Part shown: piece after piece, positions 42,540-53,439 of the stretch
How the letters are laid out: every line of letters begins with the position of its first letter
Numbering within the stretch: position 1 is the first letter of the stretch
Origin: Tridacna crocea
Taxonomy: Eukaryota; Mollusca; Bivalvia; Cardiida; Cardiidae
Reading direction: 5' to 3'
Length of the DNA: 64,000 nt
Assembly (NCBI GenBank): GCA_943736015.1
Contig: OX031060.1
Span: 5,965,501 to 6,029,500, forward strand
Made by a program: the position numbers and the translations under genes
Notes under the pieces: generated by a model
What the model was told of the DNA's origin: nothing
The model's database searches: none
Seen by the model: the letters and a program-made list of their open reading frames with translations, nothing else

Positions 42540-42999
42540 ATCCTGTCCAAATATATAATGATTGTATTTATCAGTTTTATACATGTACATGTATATTATT
42601 ATATTATTTGCATCAGTGAAAACTTTTAAGAGATTTGTAAAAACCATTATCTTCCCAGTATCGTCTTTTTTAATTCTTTTTGGAAAATAATTTCAATTTA
42701 GTTAGCATAAATTTCTTTAAATTGCATTTTTATTTATTTATTTTTTTTCTTTCTTTATTTCTAAAGAAGATTGAATTTGTTGTACTATTGGATCATTATA
42801 ATAATTATGCAGTCAATAGACCAGTAACAAACTGTACAAAACAAGCAGTCTGATCCTGGGCCGAATCGGTTTTACTCTATGTGTCGAAATTCTTTTGGCT
42901 TAAAAAAATTGACGTATCAACATCAATATATGACTGAAATCAGCAGAAAACAATTTGCGTTTTGGGAGTATTGATGTGACCCGTACAGGACACTCCCGA
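42540..42999. other. Spacer
   Basis: AT-rich. A half G-family core (AAGCAGTCTGATCCTGG) lies near 42843. Confidence 0.45.
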
Positions 43000-43207
43000 A
43001 TTTCAACGGTCCTGCATAAAACCTTTTGTAAACAATGTGGGAAAAGGAGAAATACCAATATCCAGTATTGATTCCTTTTCCTACAATGTTTTCTACTATT
43101 TTAAAGTGAAGAATATCAATTTAGCTACATTTGATTTATTTTCTGAAATTGCTTTTTTTTTTAAGTTGGTGAGGCCAAACAGTTCTCCATATGGGAAAAG
43201 GTTTTAA
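43000..43207 (-). mobile_element. PB-A MITE, diverged
   Basis: AAACAATGTGGGAAAAGG, apex AATATCCAGTATT, TCCTACAATGTTTTCTAC, right end ATGGGAAAAGGTTTTAA. Confidence 0.75.
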
Positions 43208-43209
43208 AT

Positions 43210-44468
43210 TATTGACTTTTGAAAACACATGAGAGGGAGAAAATACATGTGATCAGATTGAAAATAGCGAGGAAATTTGAATATGTGAGCTGTCGCTATA
43301 AGATACTTTTGAAAATGCATTAATCATCACACATTTGCAAGTAAAGAGCTAAAGAGAGAAGGCGGCAAATTAGACTTCCATATACAAGATCTTGTTAAAC
43401 TTTACTTTAAATCCTTATAAATAATCTCGTAAAAAAAATCTGATCTTAGTTTAAACATTTAGTTATTCAATATACTAACATCATTCATTTACAACAACAT
43501 ATTGCGAAAAGGATTGAAACGAAAGCATCAAAGCTTATATAGTTCCTCTCCCTAAAGAAGTCTGATTTTTTTCCTGATACATGTACTTTCTTTCCGATTA
43601 CCCCGTATCAATGTATCAATGTATACCATTACGTAACATCAATCAAGATACCCGATAGGCGTCTTATCTAACAGTGAGACTCGGTCATCATCGGAGAACT
43701 CTAGCACAATGCAAACAATCAGGAAAAGAAAAAAAAAAATACGATAGTTGCTTTAAAAAAGTGTAAAAAGGGCTAAAAATGTATTTGCTAAATGACTGAA
43801 AACTAGGCCATATTAAAGATCAATAAATAAGCTTTCTGACTTCCCTGAAGATAATTTTGATTTTCCAACAATATTGTGCAGGCTGATTTATGTTTACCGT
43901 GTGCTCACAAAACCACTGACTTCTTTTAAAAAATGACGAAATTATTTTAAAAAGAATTGACCTATTGAACATCAAGGTTAAAAAATATAATTTGTATACG
44001 GTTGGTTTGTTTATGATAGATCAGACGATACCAGTGTGGTCTGATCTACCAACACACTTTCTCCAGCCTAATATACATGTACGTACATGTATTTGTGACG
44101 ACACTATACAAAACAATTACAATAAAATGCCGTCTGCTTACTATGTAATAGCTCTATGCTACAGGTTGGAAATTAATGTTTTCAAAAACATTGTAACAAG
44201 AGAAGCCTCTTCATAATATTCTTAACTTTGTGGGTAGCTATTCAGAAATATATCCAACCGTTGATTTTTAATATTGTACTATTGTTGATAAATCAATAAA
44301 AAATATCAGAGATTGAATTTAAAATTATGATGAAAAAATCAGAGATAAAATTCCAAAGATGCAGTAAACATATGTGCTGTTACATTTCGAGCGTTCGTGT
44401 CGCGCTCCTCCCCCGGCTTTATTCTCATCATAAGAAACTTGTACTGGGGATATTTTTCTTTTTTTTTT
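43210..44468. other. Spacer without recognisable gene
   Basis: A short inverted repeat GATCAGACGATACC ... TGGTCTGATC sits at 44019-44045. Nothing else stands out. Confidence 0.5.
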
Positions 44469-44650
44469 TTAACTCTTCAGGAACTGGCAATGTATGACTG
44501 CCCCAATATTTAAAGCAGTTGTAGACAACACAATAAATATGGCTCAAATTATTCAATTTGTATCAATTAAGGCATGACAACATTGCTTGAAAAAGAGCAA
44601 ATGCTGGTCAAAAGCATTTCTATAGCTGACCGTAATTTTTCAAACGCGTG
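44469..44650 (+). mobile_element. PB-A MITE, degenerate
   Basis: TTAACTCTTCAGGAACTGG, AGCAGTTGTAGACAACAC, and GCAAATGCTGGTCAAAAGCA. Confidence 0.55.
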
Positions 44651-44954
44651 CTTTCGGTAAAATTTGAGGTAGATCAAATTGTAAGACCTGAAAGGAAAAC
44701 AAATCCTACAAGTTTTGGTACCCCAGTAATTTACAACCCCAGATATCCCGCAGAGTTGTTTTCCAATAAATTGAAACCCTCTACACTCGAAGCGCGAAAT
44801 TCGGGTTATAAGTGCAAAGGGTTTGCTCAGATCGCCAGTCAATATATAATTCCGTATGTGATCGATTTCACGGCCAAAAGGGATCAAACTCTCATAATTT
44901 AATTGGCTTACATAGCGGTCAAATAACAGTTACCGGGTTTGATTTGCATGATAA

Positions 44955-45225
44955 AGTTGGCCATGCAGTTATATCGCGGCAGTCAGTGGACTCATCCATA
45001 CTTTCTTTTACCAGTACTACACAAAATATTTTTTCCAAGCCACTGGCTACTTTTCCATATAAGGACAGTGGAAACAACGCCGGGTTAACGGTGAGAAAGG
45101 AATGAATCCTGTTACAATGACAAACATCAATCTTTGGACAGAAATTGGCCGTGCCTGGGATCGAACCACCGACTTCCTGTTCTGAAGTCTTGTACGACAC
45201 CGACTGAACCTCCGGAGCTCGGCAC
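44955..45225 (-). mobile_element. tRNA-headed SINE, near complete
   Basis: Minus strand: head 45225-45150 with box-B-like GGTTCGATCCCAGGC, then CATTGTAACAGGATTCATTC, AAGTAGCCAGTGGCTTGG, and CCGCGATATAACTGC at its far end. Confidence 0.75.
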
Positions 45226-45227
45226 AA

Positions 45228-45290
45228 AAGGGTCATAAACATTGTATGAAAAGGAGACAATGCTAGTATTGTTTGGTAAAAGGATACATT
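45228..45290 (+). mobile_element. PB-A fragment with internal deletion
   Basis: AAACATTGTATGAAAAGGAG, AATGCTAGT, then directly ATTGTTTGGTAAAAGG. The right hairpin arm is missing. Confidence 0.6.
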
Positions 45291-45534
45291 GTTAACTTTG
45301 CGAGATAACAAGAGGGAAAAAATACTGTCAGTTTTTTTGTCTAAATAACAAAATAAGTTAAGATCAATCTAGTATTATTCTTTATGCGATTTTAATAGCC
45401 TTCCCTCTGTCTGTCCCTCGCCTCATTAATATTCATAAGATACCGTGAATCTCTTAAGTATTTTCTTATAATATTCTAAAGGACAGTGCTCGATCAAAAA
45501 TCTTCACAAGTACATGTACTGGTGTTTTTAATCT

Positions 45535-45648
45535 TTAAATCTTTACCAAACGACGAACTTTTTTGGCTTGTCCAAATCGAAAGCATTTGCATACGACAAA
45601 ATAAAAGAGACTGAACATTTGATAATTGTTTTGTGAAGGGTAGAAATA
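45535..45648 (+). mobile_element. PB-A 5' half, joined to D1
   Basis: CTTTACCAAACGACGAACTT, GCATACGACAAAATAAAAG and GTGAAGGGTAGAAATA. The hairpin is cut and the sequence passes straight into D1. Confidence 0.85.
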
Positions 45649-45840
45649 TTTCTCCAAACTGCTGATCATAGCTGAATGAATCGCGCCAGGTAGCGTTTTA
45701 TTGAGTAAAAATTATTTTCGTTTGAAATTCAAAGTAACGGTTGTCACGTAGAAAAGCAGTCCGGTTCTGTACCCAGTATGCCCACATTAGACAAATGTAT
45801 ATTAGCAGAATGCCATCTAGCGGAAGATAATGACGTTGTA
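45649..45840 (+). repeat. Dispersed repeat D1, partial
   Basis: CTCCAAACTGCTGATCATAG, CGGTTCTGTACCCAG and GAATGCCATCTAGCGGAAG match 29695-29855 and, inverted, 21590-21770. Confidence 0.8.
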
Positions 45841-45844
45841 CTTA

Positions 45845-46145
45845 GGTGAGCCTAACCCTGGAAGCGCCGTCGGTGGCATACAGGAGTTGAGAATACAGGG
45901 TCGGTATAGTTCGAATCTCCCTGAGTTCGGCTAATTTCTTTCAATAGATTAATGACAGTTAATGCAAAAAGATTTATTCCCCTCCAACCACTCTTAATTA
46001 AATCGACGATGTTTACGTGGGAAAGAAGCCAGTGGCCTGGCAGGTAAAAGAAACCAAGTAAAAAGCATAAAGGATAAATGCACTGGCCGCCGCAGTTTAA
46101 CTGCAATAAGGTAGTAAACGGCATTAAACACCATATATTCAACCA
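45845..46145 (+). mobile_element. tRNA-headed SINE
   Basis: Head with GTCGGTGGCATACAGG and AGTTCGAATCTCCC, body GTGGGAAAGAAGCCAGTGGC and GCACTGGCCGCCGCAG, 3' end GGCATTAAACACCATAT. Confidence 0.75.
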
Positions 46146-46373
46146 GTAAAATTGTAGAAGTCGAAGTGTTTTACTTGAGATAAGCGTTTCTTTTTTTTAT
46201 CTATTTTTTCAAAGAATGAAAACAAAATCTTGTATAATGAATAGACCACCTATTATGATTGCCATAGCAACCAGATGTTACAATTTCAAAGAAACAAAAA
46301 ATAAACTAATAATAGTGTCATTTACATGAATTTTGTAATAAATACATTTATGTGCGTGTAATACACAAATACG

Positions 46374-46613
46374 TCAACTCTTTATCTCACCATCCCGAAT
46401 TAAAACGACCTTGAAATAGATCGCATTTGAAAACATTGTGGGAAAAGGAGAAAATGCTGGTAACCAGCATTTTCTCCTTTTCCCGCAATGTTTTCTACCT
46501 TTTCTAAGAAACTGGAATTCGTCCAGTTCTCCTATCCGAATTACTTTGCAAAAACTGTAAATACTTTTAAATTAAAAGATTCTGTCGATTTTGTCGTCTG
46601 GTCAAAGTATTAA
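46374..46613 (-). mobile_element. PB-A MITE
   Basis: TCAACTCTTTATCTCACC, perfect-type hairpin near 46428-46494 with one mismatch, end CTGGTCAAAGTATTAA. Confidence 0.88.
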
Positions 46614-46624
46614 ACGACACTCTT

Positions 46625-46731
46625 ATCTCTTTACCAGACGACAAAATTTTAAACTTGTCCAAATTGAAAGCATTTGCAGACGACAAATTAATTGTAACTC
46701 AAATGAACGAGTTCTGCATTGAAAGGTTAGG
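46625..46731 (+). mobile_element. PB-A 5' arm fragment
   Basis: ATCTCTTTACCAGACGACAA to GAAAGGTTAGGG. It stops before the hairpin. Confidence 0.8.
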
Positions 46732-46804
46732 GAATTTCTTTGAAATCCATCTCTCTCTCATAGTAAACAAAACATAGAATTGTTTAGTTATTTCGTTACA
46801 AGAA

Positions 46805-47020
46805 AGATAAAAGTTTGAAATCTCCCAATTGAAAACATTTGCAGACGACAAATTCAAGTTGTTCACATGACAAATCTAGTCGTTAATAGGATAGAAAAAG
46901 AAATGTTGGTAAAAGGAGAAAATGCTGATTTTCCATCATTTTCTCCTTTTCAAACAATGTTTTGAAAGACCTTCTTCTTCAGAGTCGTTAGAATTCGCGA
47001 GCGTTTTGGTAAGGGTATTA
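46805..47020 (+). mobile_element. PB-A MITE, left end missing
   Basis: CATTTGCAGACGACAAATTC, hairpin with diverged apex GCTGATTTTCCATC, end TTTTGGTAAGGGTATTAA. Confidence 0.78.
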
Positions 47021-47053
47021 AGAGGTCTTGCCTTTGAAAGCTATCAACTAGGA

Positions 47054-47233
47054 ATCTTTACCCTGATCAAATTGAGAGCATTTGCGGACAACAAAATTAA
47101 CAAAATATAGCTGAAACGATTCTTTCTATCCTTGACAGGATAGAAAAAAAAAAATATGTGAAAACGCGAAACTGCCGGTTAGCATCCATTCTTGATAATG
47201 TTTTCAAAAGCCTTTTCTCTCGGGGTCGTTTTA
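47054..47233 (+). mobile_element. PB-A MITE, degenerate
   Basis: GCATTTGCGGACAACAAAAT, ATCCTTGACAGGATAGAAA, AATGTTTTCAAAAGCC. Confidence 0.65.
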
Positions 47234-47321
47234 CCGTCTATCTTGCTGAATAAGTAATTGTAGCTTGTAAGCCGGAAGTATAAACCAAAACTACAAGCGC
47301 AGATCCAGATATCTTTCTCGT

Positions 47322-47343
47322 GGGGGGGGGGGGGGGGGGGGGG
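47322..47343. repeat. Poly-G tract
   Basis: 22 consecutive G bases on the plus strand. Confidence 0.97.
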
Positions 47344-47631
47344 GTGTCCCACCGAAAACGCATGAGTTCGTCGTATTATACGATACTTTGATTTCCGGAT
47401 TTCAGTGGATGTAAGCTGCTTACAAAAAAAAAGCCAATGTTTTTGAGTTCTAACCATGAGGAGGTCTCCACATTTAGAACTCTTTTTAAATTTATGACTG
47501 TATTTTACATAAATGCTGTGCAATATCAAACCAGTCCCATTCACGAATCCGATAACCATATTTTGCCAAAATTCCAGGGGAGGGGGGGGGGTCCGGACCC
47601 CCGGTCCCCCCCCTCTGGATCCGCCCATGAA
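47322..47631. mobile_element. Repeat element with G/C-run ends
   Basis: Poly-G at the left and GGTCCGGACCCCC ... CTCTGGATCCGCCC at the right. The style is common in dispersed invertebrate DNA elements. No second copy in the window, so the assignment is tentative. Confidence 0.4.
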
Positions 47632-47689
47632 AACTATATTCTATTTCAGATGTATTTTTGTGGAGATTTATCTGCTTATAGGGTAGGGT

Positions 47690-47742
47690 AGATCCAAGAT
47701 CAGACTGTAAGTTCTATGCAGTCTGACCTTCCTCTATACAGC
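47690..47742. mobile_element. G-family core, partial
   Basis: GTAGATCCAAGATCAGACTG with GCAGTCTGACCTTCC. Confidence 0.65.
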
Positions 47743-47788
47743 TGCACTAAGCAGCCTTTAGGTCACGTGGTAAAGAGCAAGTCTTTCC

Positions 47789-48017
47789 TTAACTCTTTAC
47801 CACACGACAAAATTTTAGACTGGTTCAAAATGAAAGCATCTGCAGATGACAAAATAAAGGTGGCTGAAAAACTGAAATTTGATCTGAAATGGGTAGAAAA
47901 CACTGTGGGAAAAGGAGACAATGCTGGTTACCAGCATTTTCTCCTTTTCCTACAGTGTTTTCAAAAGGCTTTTTTCTCAGGGGCGTTAAAAGTAGGGATT
48001 GTGTGGTAATGGGTTAA
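47789..48017 (+). mobile_element. PB-A MITE, full length
   Basis: TTAACTCTTTACCACACGAC to GTGTGGTAATGGGTTAA, 229 bp. Hairpin has the paired change CACTGTGGG/CCTACAGTG except one base. Confidence 0.95.
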
Positions 48018-48136
48018 ATGTACTTCTTCAAACGGATAAACGGACCAAAACATTGCAATATCTTTTTTTTACCATTAACAATTTATCTAAAAAGTAAGCA
48101 AACATTATAGAATTCAAAATCATACAACATATTCAG

Positions 48137-48193
48137 CCTATCAACCGACCGACTGACAAATCGACAAACCAACCAACTTACCGGCAAGCCGGT
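48137..48193. repeat. (CCAA)/(CCGA) array, left part
   Basis: CGACCGACTGACAAATCGAC-type units, cut off by the palindrome at 48194. Confidence 0.85.
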
Positions 48194-48397
48194 GTAATGC
48201 AGAAAAATGACCCTCCACTACAAAATCACCCATGGGTCATTTCACTACTTAGAGGAAAGACCCGGGTCATTATTCTACGTAGAGAAATAACCCCAGAGGG
48301 TCATTTCTCTACGTAGAATAATGACCCGGGTCATTCCTCTACGTAGTGATATGACCCATGGATCATTTTGTAGTGGAGGGTCATTTCACTGCATTAC
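48194..48397. repeat. 204-bp imperfect palindrome
   Basis: GTAATGCAGAAAAATGACCC pairs with GGGTCATTTCACTGCATTAC. Inside, GACCCGGGTCATTATTCTAC pairs with GTAGAATAATGACCCGGGTC, and each arm holds its own CCATGG- or CCCGGG-type sub-palindrome. Confidence 0.92.
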
Positions 48398-48399
48398 AT

Positions 48400-48804
48400 C
48401 GACCAACCAGCCAGCAAACCAACCAACCAACCAACCAGCCAAACCAGCCAACCAGCAAGCCGGACCACCAGTCGGCAAGCCAACCAACCAACCGACCAAC
48501 CGACCGACCGATCGATCGACCGACCGACCGACTGACTAACCAAACCAATCCAAATCAAACCAAACCAAACTAAACCAAACCAACTAACCAAACAATCAAT
48601 CAACCAACCAGCCAACCAAACCAACCAGCCAACCAGCAAGCCGGCCCACCAGTCAGCAAGCCAACCAACCAATTAACAAACTAGTCAACCAACCAACCGA
48701 CCGACCGACCCATCGACCAACCAACCAACCAACCAACCATATCAACCAACCAAACCAACTAACCAACCAAACCCAACCAACCAACCATCCAACCAACCAG
48801 TGTT
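48400..48804. repeat. (CCAA)n/(CCGA)n array
   Basis: About 400 bp of ACCA-type tetramers with a duplicated segment (CCAGCAAGCCGG at 48452 and 48632). Confidence 0.95.
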
Positions 48805-48973
48805 ATGTGTCAAGCATCAAGATGGAAAACACAAGAATTGAGCCTTTTAACACTGTTATTGTTGTTTATTACAAAACTCTAATAAAATGTTGCCGGGAAA
48901 CAATAAATGACGAAATGTATTCTGGGACAGCCAGGTGACGCTGAGATATGGCTGATGAAAAATCGATACGTAA

Positions 48974-49201
48974 TTAACTCTTTACTGAACAGTACCTTGT
49001 TTTTCACCCTGAGGAAAAAGCCCTTTTGAAAACATTGTGGGAAAAGGAGAAAATGCTGGTAACCAGCATTTTCTCCTTTTCCCACAATGTTTTCTACCCT
49101 TATGAAGATAATTTCCATTACGCAAGCATTATTCAGTTTGTCGTCTGCAGTGTTCTCAGTTTTGGACCGGTCTAGGATTTTGTCGTTTGGTAAAGAGTTA
49201 A
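48974..49201 (-). mobile_element. PB-A MITE, near full length
   Basis: TTAACTCTTTACTGAACAGT to GTTTGGTAAAGAGTTAA, 228 bp, perfect hairpin near 49029-49095. Confidence 0.95.
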
Positions 49202-49397
49202 CGCCATATCTAGAAACTTAACGAATTCTGTTTTCTCCGTATCCCAATTAGGTCATTTTTTTATGATAATGTTATGCAAAGTTTTAGCAACTTTGATGCG
49301 GACAGAGCATTTTGAACTTGATCTACGCCATTCACAAAAGACGTTTATTAATGAGCTACTCGTATTGGTACCAAAAGAGATAAATAATTTTTCATAT

Positions 49398-49473
49398 CGT
49401 CGGTTTACTTCGAAAACCTCGTAACTACAGCTTGTTACAAGCTGTAGTTACGAGGTTTTTGAGGTACACCGAC
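49398..49473. mobile_element. P-family palindrome
   Basis: CGTCGGTTTACTTCGAAAAC pairs with GTTTTTGAGGTACACCGAC; the apex is AGCTTGTTACAAGCT. Confidence 0.93.
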
Positions 49474-49949
49474 CATATAATACATCCAAATTTCTTTTCC
49501 GAATGACAAAGTTCTGCAGATTTTATAGACAAACACATAGCACAGCCATATTGCCAGTGTTTGACACTGAGATAGTGTTTTCGTAGACTTAATTACAACT
49601 GAACCGTTCGTAATGAAATACATGCATTTAATATTTCAAAGATACAGCAGGGTCACTGTTTGGCGTCCCCTCACCCAACTCCGGCTCCCCTTATTGTTGT
49701 TATTTTTACCTGTTCACGTGACCTTTTGTCAACTATTTTGCTGTCAAAGGATGGAAGGGTTGAAAATAATTACATTCAATTAAGTGGAGAGATTTATGTA
49801 GCAACAAGTCATTAGTGATGACTGGGTCGATATTCTGAAATAATTACAACAAACACAATAGACTGGAAACAGATTATTTGAGTTATCTCCCTTTACATTT
49901 CGAAGGAAGTGTTAGGAAAGAAAAACCGTGGGAAGAGGTGAAAAGCTAG
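49474..49949. other. Spacer
   Basis: Nothing recognised. Confidence 0.5.
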
Positions 49950-50175
49950 TTAACCCTTTAACAGACAATTCCAGGTTTTCACTATCCAGAGAAAGAAGCC
50001 TTCTTAAAAAAAATTGTTGGAAAAGGAGAAAATGCTGGTAACAAGCAATTTCTCCTTTTCCCACAATGCTTTTTACCCTTCCCAAAACAAATTTTTGAAT
50101 CACTTGAATATTTGTTGTCTGCAAAATCTTTCAATTTGGACCAGCCTAAAATTATGTGGTTAGGTGAAGAGTTAA
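49950..50175 (-). mobile_element. PB-A MITE
   Basis: TTAACCCTTTAACAGACAAT to GGTTAGGTGAAGAGTTAA. The hairpin is asymmetric: ATGCTGGTAACAAGCAAT. Confidence 0.92.
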
Positions 50176-50919
50176 CCATTGGTTAATTTTCTGCATATTA
50201 AAGGACCAGTCTATTTCATGATTCATTCGGTTTCTAGACAAAATTAATTCATTCGATCCATGATTATGTGGCGACTTGCCAGGTACGGTGCATCACGTAC
50301 ATGTATTAAACCCCTTTCGCCAAGACGTGGTCCATTTACATGTGACCCATCACCCAAAAAGCATCTTCGCAAGCCAAGGCTGACGACTCACTACGCTACT
50401 CTACCCTTGGCGGATCGAGCTTGATTTTTACATTCCTCTGATACGCTTTTTCATTGGATGCAGCCAGCTCTATTTGCAACGAATGAAATCGCTCGTAGCA
50501 TTTCATCTTTGATAAAAATAGAATAAGGTCGCAACCTTTCGAATAGAAGGCAAACATGGAAACCCACGTGCATGTCTGCTTATCGCTTCACGTGTATTCG
50601 TAAGCGGTTTGTGAAATGATATTTCATTGGCTTTTTGAAATATGATGTAAAGGGGGGGGGTTAATAACCAGCATCCAATAGAGGGCGCGTCGCAGGAATC
50701 TTGAAATCGGGCTCAATCAGCCAAGGTAAGATCCACGTAGTGATCGTAACCTTGGCTCACGAAGATGAGCAAAGAGGGACATCTGGGAATTCTGTACATA
50801 AATTAGATGAAAACAGATCAACGATAGTGCAGGTCAGTTTTAATTGATAATTCAAAAATGATAGTATAACAAGGTACAATGACCACTTTTCATACAGAAA
50901 ATGTCATTCAAGCAAAAAC
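50176..50919. other. Spacer
   Basis: Two segments around CCAAGGCTGACGACT (50374) and CCAAGGTTACGATCACTACG (inverted, 50721) hint at an old repeat. No gene seen. Confidence 0.4.
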
Positions 50920-50990
50920 TGTCAAACCTGGTCAGCCTGTGCAATTAGCGCAGTCTTACCAGGGTTGACACTTTTCGCAGTTCTCTTATG
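50920..50990. repeat. R-like fold-back remnant
   Basis: CTGGTCAGCCTGTGCAATTA with GCGCAGTCTTACCAGG; imperfect. Confidence 0.55.
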
Positions 50991-51186
50991 CAATTCTGTA
51001 ACATGTATTGTTTATAAACCATCCCCTGGAGAACTGGGGCTTCATGCATGTCTGTAATCCATAGCACCAAGATAGCCATCACATACTTACGAATCTATAA
51101 CAGCTACTTTTTTTAAACAACCAACATAATCATGCGACAGAACGGTCCTTGGACAGACAGAAAATTGACCAGTAACAAAAATTTTC

Positions 51187-51260
51187 GGCCCAGGGTCAGC
51201 CTGCACAGACCATATAGGCTGACCTGGGTCGATCCTTTTCGCAGATGCGTTAAGCGCGAT
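51187..51260. repeat. R-like fold-back
   Basis: CAGGGTCAGCCTGCACAGAC pairs with ATAGGCTGACCTGG; followed by TTTTCGCAGATGCG. Confidence 0.7.
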
Positions 51261-51300
51261 TTTCACAGACCATAGCTCATACTTGAATAGAAAAGCATTC

Positions 51301-51368
51301 GATCGAGATCCATGATCAGACCGCACATTCTGTGCGATCTGATCTTGATCTATTCCGTCCTCTAAAGC
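51301..51368. mobile_element. G-family hairpin core
   Basis: GAGATCCATGATCAGACCGC ... GATCTGATCTTGATCT. Paired change GACCGCAC/GTGCGATC keeps most of the stem. Confidence 0.75.
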
Positions 51369-51421
51369 TCCTAGTTTCGCCCACTTGAGGTCGAAAGGAC
51401 CAGTCAGCCATAAAGGGATAA

Positions 51422-51498
51422 CGTCGGTTTTCTTCAAAAACTTCGTAACTACAGCTTGTAACAAGCTGTAGTTACGACGTTTTTGAAGTAAACCGACG
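51422..51498. mobile_element. P-family palindrome, best copy
   Basis: 77 bp: CGTCGGTTTTCTTCAAAAAC pairs with GTTTTTGAAGTAAACCGACG and the apex is GCTTGTAACAAGC. Only a couple of mismatches. Confidence 0.95.
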
Positions 51499-51644
51499 AT
51501 AACCATCTTCCGAACATTTGTTAAAATATCCCTCAATGTACACTTCGCCTTCTAAATACTTTTTAATTAAAGGTAAAAAAAAAAAACTAGTTTAATTTCT
51601 ACCGCCTTTATAGCGTTTTTTAGCCGGATTTCTTCAACTAAACA

Positions 51645-51716
51645 TCTGACAGTGTAGATCCAAGATCAAACTGCACATTTTGTGAGGTCTGATCTTGATT
51701 TACACCGTTTGCAAAA
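51645..51716. mobile_element. G-family hairpin core
   Basis: CAGTGTAGATCCAAGATCAA ... GATCTTGATTTACACCGTTT. Confidence 0.72.
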
Positions 51717-51854
51717 GCATTAAAAGCTCTACGCAAGCATCTCGAAGGGAAAAATTTTTGGTGTGACAATCCTCATTTAGTGTTGAGATTCATAATTCCT
51801 TAACACTCAAGCTTGCCGCGTCACGGTACAAGGAATCCTTCAAATTGAGGATTT

Positions 51855-52280
51855 TGTTTTTTTCTTTTCGGCGAAAGATAGAAATTCATTTCATCGAGTG
51901 AACATCATCGGTAATATTTTCTCGAGTGGCAAAGCAACGAGTGAAAATATCACCGATGGTGTTTACGAGAAACAAATATCCTCTATTTATTTCATGCTTT
52001 TAACCCTTTCTCGTAGGAACTTTATCAAAATCCAGTACAGTTCTTTTCAGTTATTACCCGTGGCGTATCCCTCTGCATTGCAACGCATTGCAATATTATA
52101 TTAAGCGAGGGAAATGTAAGGTAAATGTCATCATATTTCCATCTGGTTGTGATTCACGCGCATTTTTACCTAGGCAACTAGAATATAAAAATCGATATTT
52201 TCACTAGTCGTACTCGTGGAATATCGAAAAATATTTTCACTGCTATTTCTCAAAACCCTTCCGGAAAGCATGACATGATA
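51855..52280 (+). repeat. Dispersed repeat D3
   Basis: Second copy of 35445-35960. Here AACATCATCGGTAATATTTT and AAAATATCACCGATGGTGTT form a clear internal fold-back around CGAGTGGCAAAGCAACGAG. Confidence 0.78.
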
Positions 52281-52912
52281 CGTTTTAACTAGATATATCT
52301 GAGTTAGAAGGGAAAATTTCTTTTAAACCATGAAGTCCGTCCTTTTTCACAATAATATTTTGTAGCACTGGAAAATTGCTGCAATGATTTCGCTGACTTT
52401 CGAAAATGATAATAAAAAAAATCTGAATGTGAAAGGACCTAGAAATGAGCAACATATTTTCAATGACCCGGCCCGCGCTTATTAAAGAAATGGAGTCATA
52501 AGGCGCGACCTCCGATCTCCATATTCTGTGTTTTAATCATGCGCTGGCGGGGAGCGACATTCAACACGATTTAATATTGATAAACTAATTGTTCTTCCAT
52601 CTTTGATGAGGGAACAGACCTAGAATTAAACCTCGACTGAACAGATGGGACGCCCCCTAGTTCCAGAATACAGCGCCATCTGTTAAAAAATCGGGGATAA
52701 TACCCTTTTCTCCGTAAAATGTTTTTCGGTTTCATATTTCAGTTATATTTTTCATTTATGAATATATTTTCTTGGCAAGATTTAAGTTAAATGGGGGTAG
52801 GAAAATATTTAATATTACGAAAAGATTTCCGTTGATTCTATAGGTATCTTTCGGGTCTTTTCGACGTTAGAAAGACAAGTTTCATTGATGTTAAGTGTTC
52901 AAACTGACTAAT
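52281..52912. other. Spacer
   Basis: Nothing recognised. Confidence 0.5.
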
Positions 52913-53141
52913 TTAAAACTTTCCCTAACAACCCCATATGATCACGACCCTTAGAAAGAAACTTTTGAAAATATTGTGAGAAAAGGAAAAAATGCTGGTG
53001 ACCAGCATTTTCTCCTTTTCCCACAATATTTTCTACACTTTCCAGGCAAAAAACTTAGTATTTGAGGCACATTTCATATGTCGTCTGCAAATGCTTTCAA
53101 TTTGGCGACACGTGCAATTTTGTCGTTTGGTAAAGCGTTAA
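52913..53141 (-). mobile_element. PB-A MITE, full length
   Basis: TTAAAACTTTCCCTAACAAC to GTTTGGTAAAGCGTTAA, 229 bp; apex GGTGACCAGC. Confidence 0.94.
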
Positions 53142-53246
53142 GGACAAGGGTCAAAAGTCAACAAATGACATCTTGGGTTTCAGAGACAGACTGCGTCGCA
53201 ATTCGAGAACATGTGAGGGAATTTTCTTGTAACTTTTTTTCCCGTC

Positions 53247-53400
53247 TTAAACCCTTACCCGTCTAAATAACTAAATTGAAATTTTCAATTTGATAGTGAA
53301 AACCGAAAAATTGTTATTTCAAAGATATGTTTTTGGAAATGATATCGCCTTATCGGAAAGTGTAGATCCAAGATCAGACTGCATCTTCTGTGCAGATTGG
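53247..53400 (-). mobile_element. G-family MITE, cut in hairpin
   Basis: TTAAACCCTTACCCGTCTAA, GGAAATGATATCGCCTTATC and CAAGATCAGACTGCATC; lost after CTGTGCAGATTGG. Confidence 0.82.
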
Positions 53401-53439
53401 AGAACCAGATTGGTCATAATTTAGAACAAGTTGGCTTCT

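Noticed and set aside
44812-45105. 97-codon plus-strand open frame
   Set aside because: Formed by antisense SINE body sequence.
51087-51536. 149-codon minus-strand open frame
   Set aside because: Runs across a P palindrome, a G hairpin and an R-like fold-back; composition is that of repeats.
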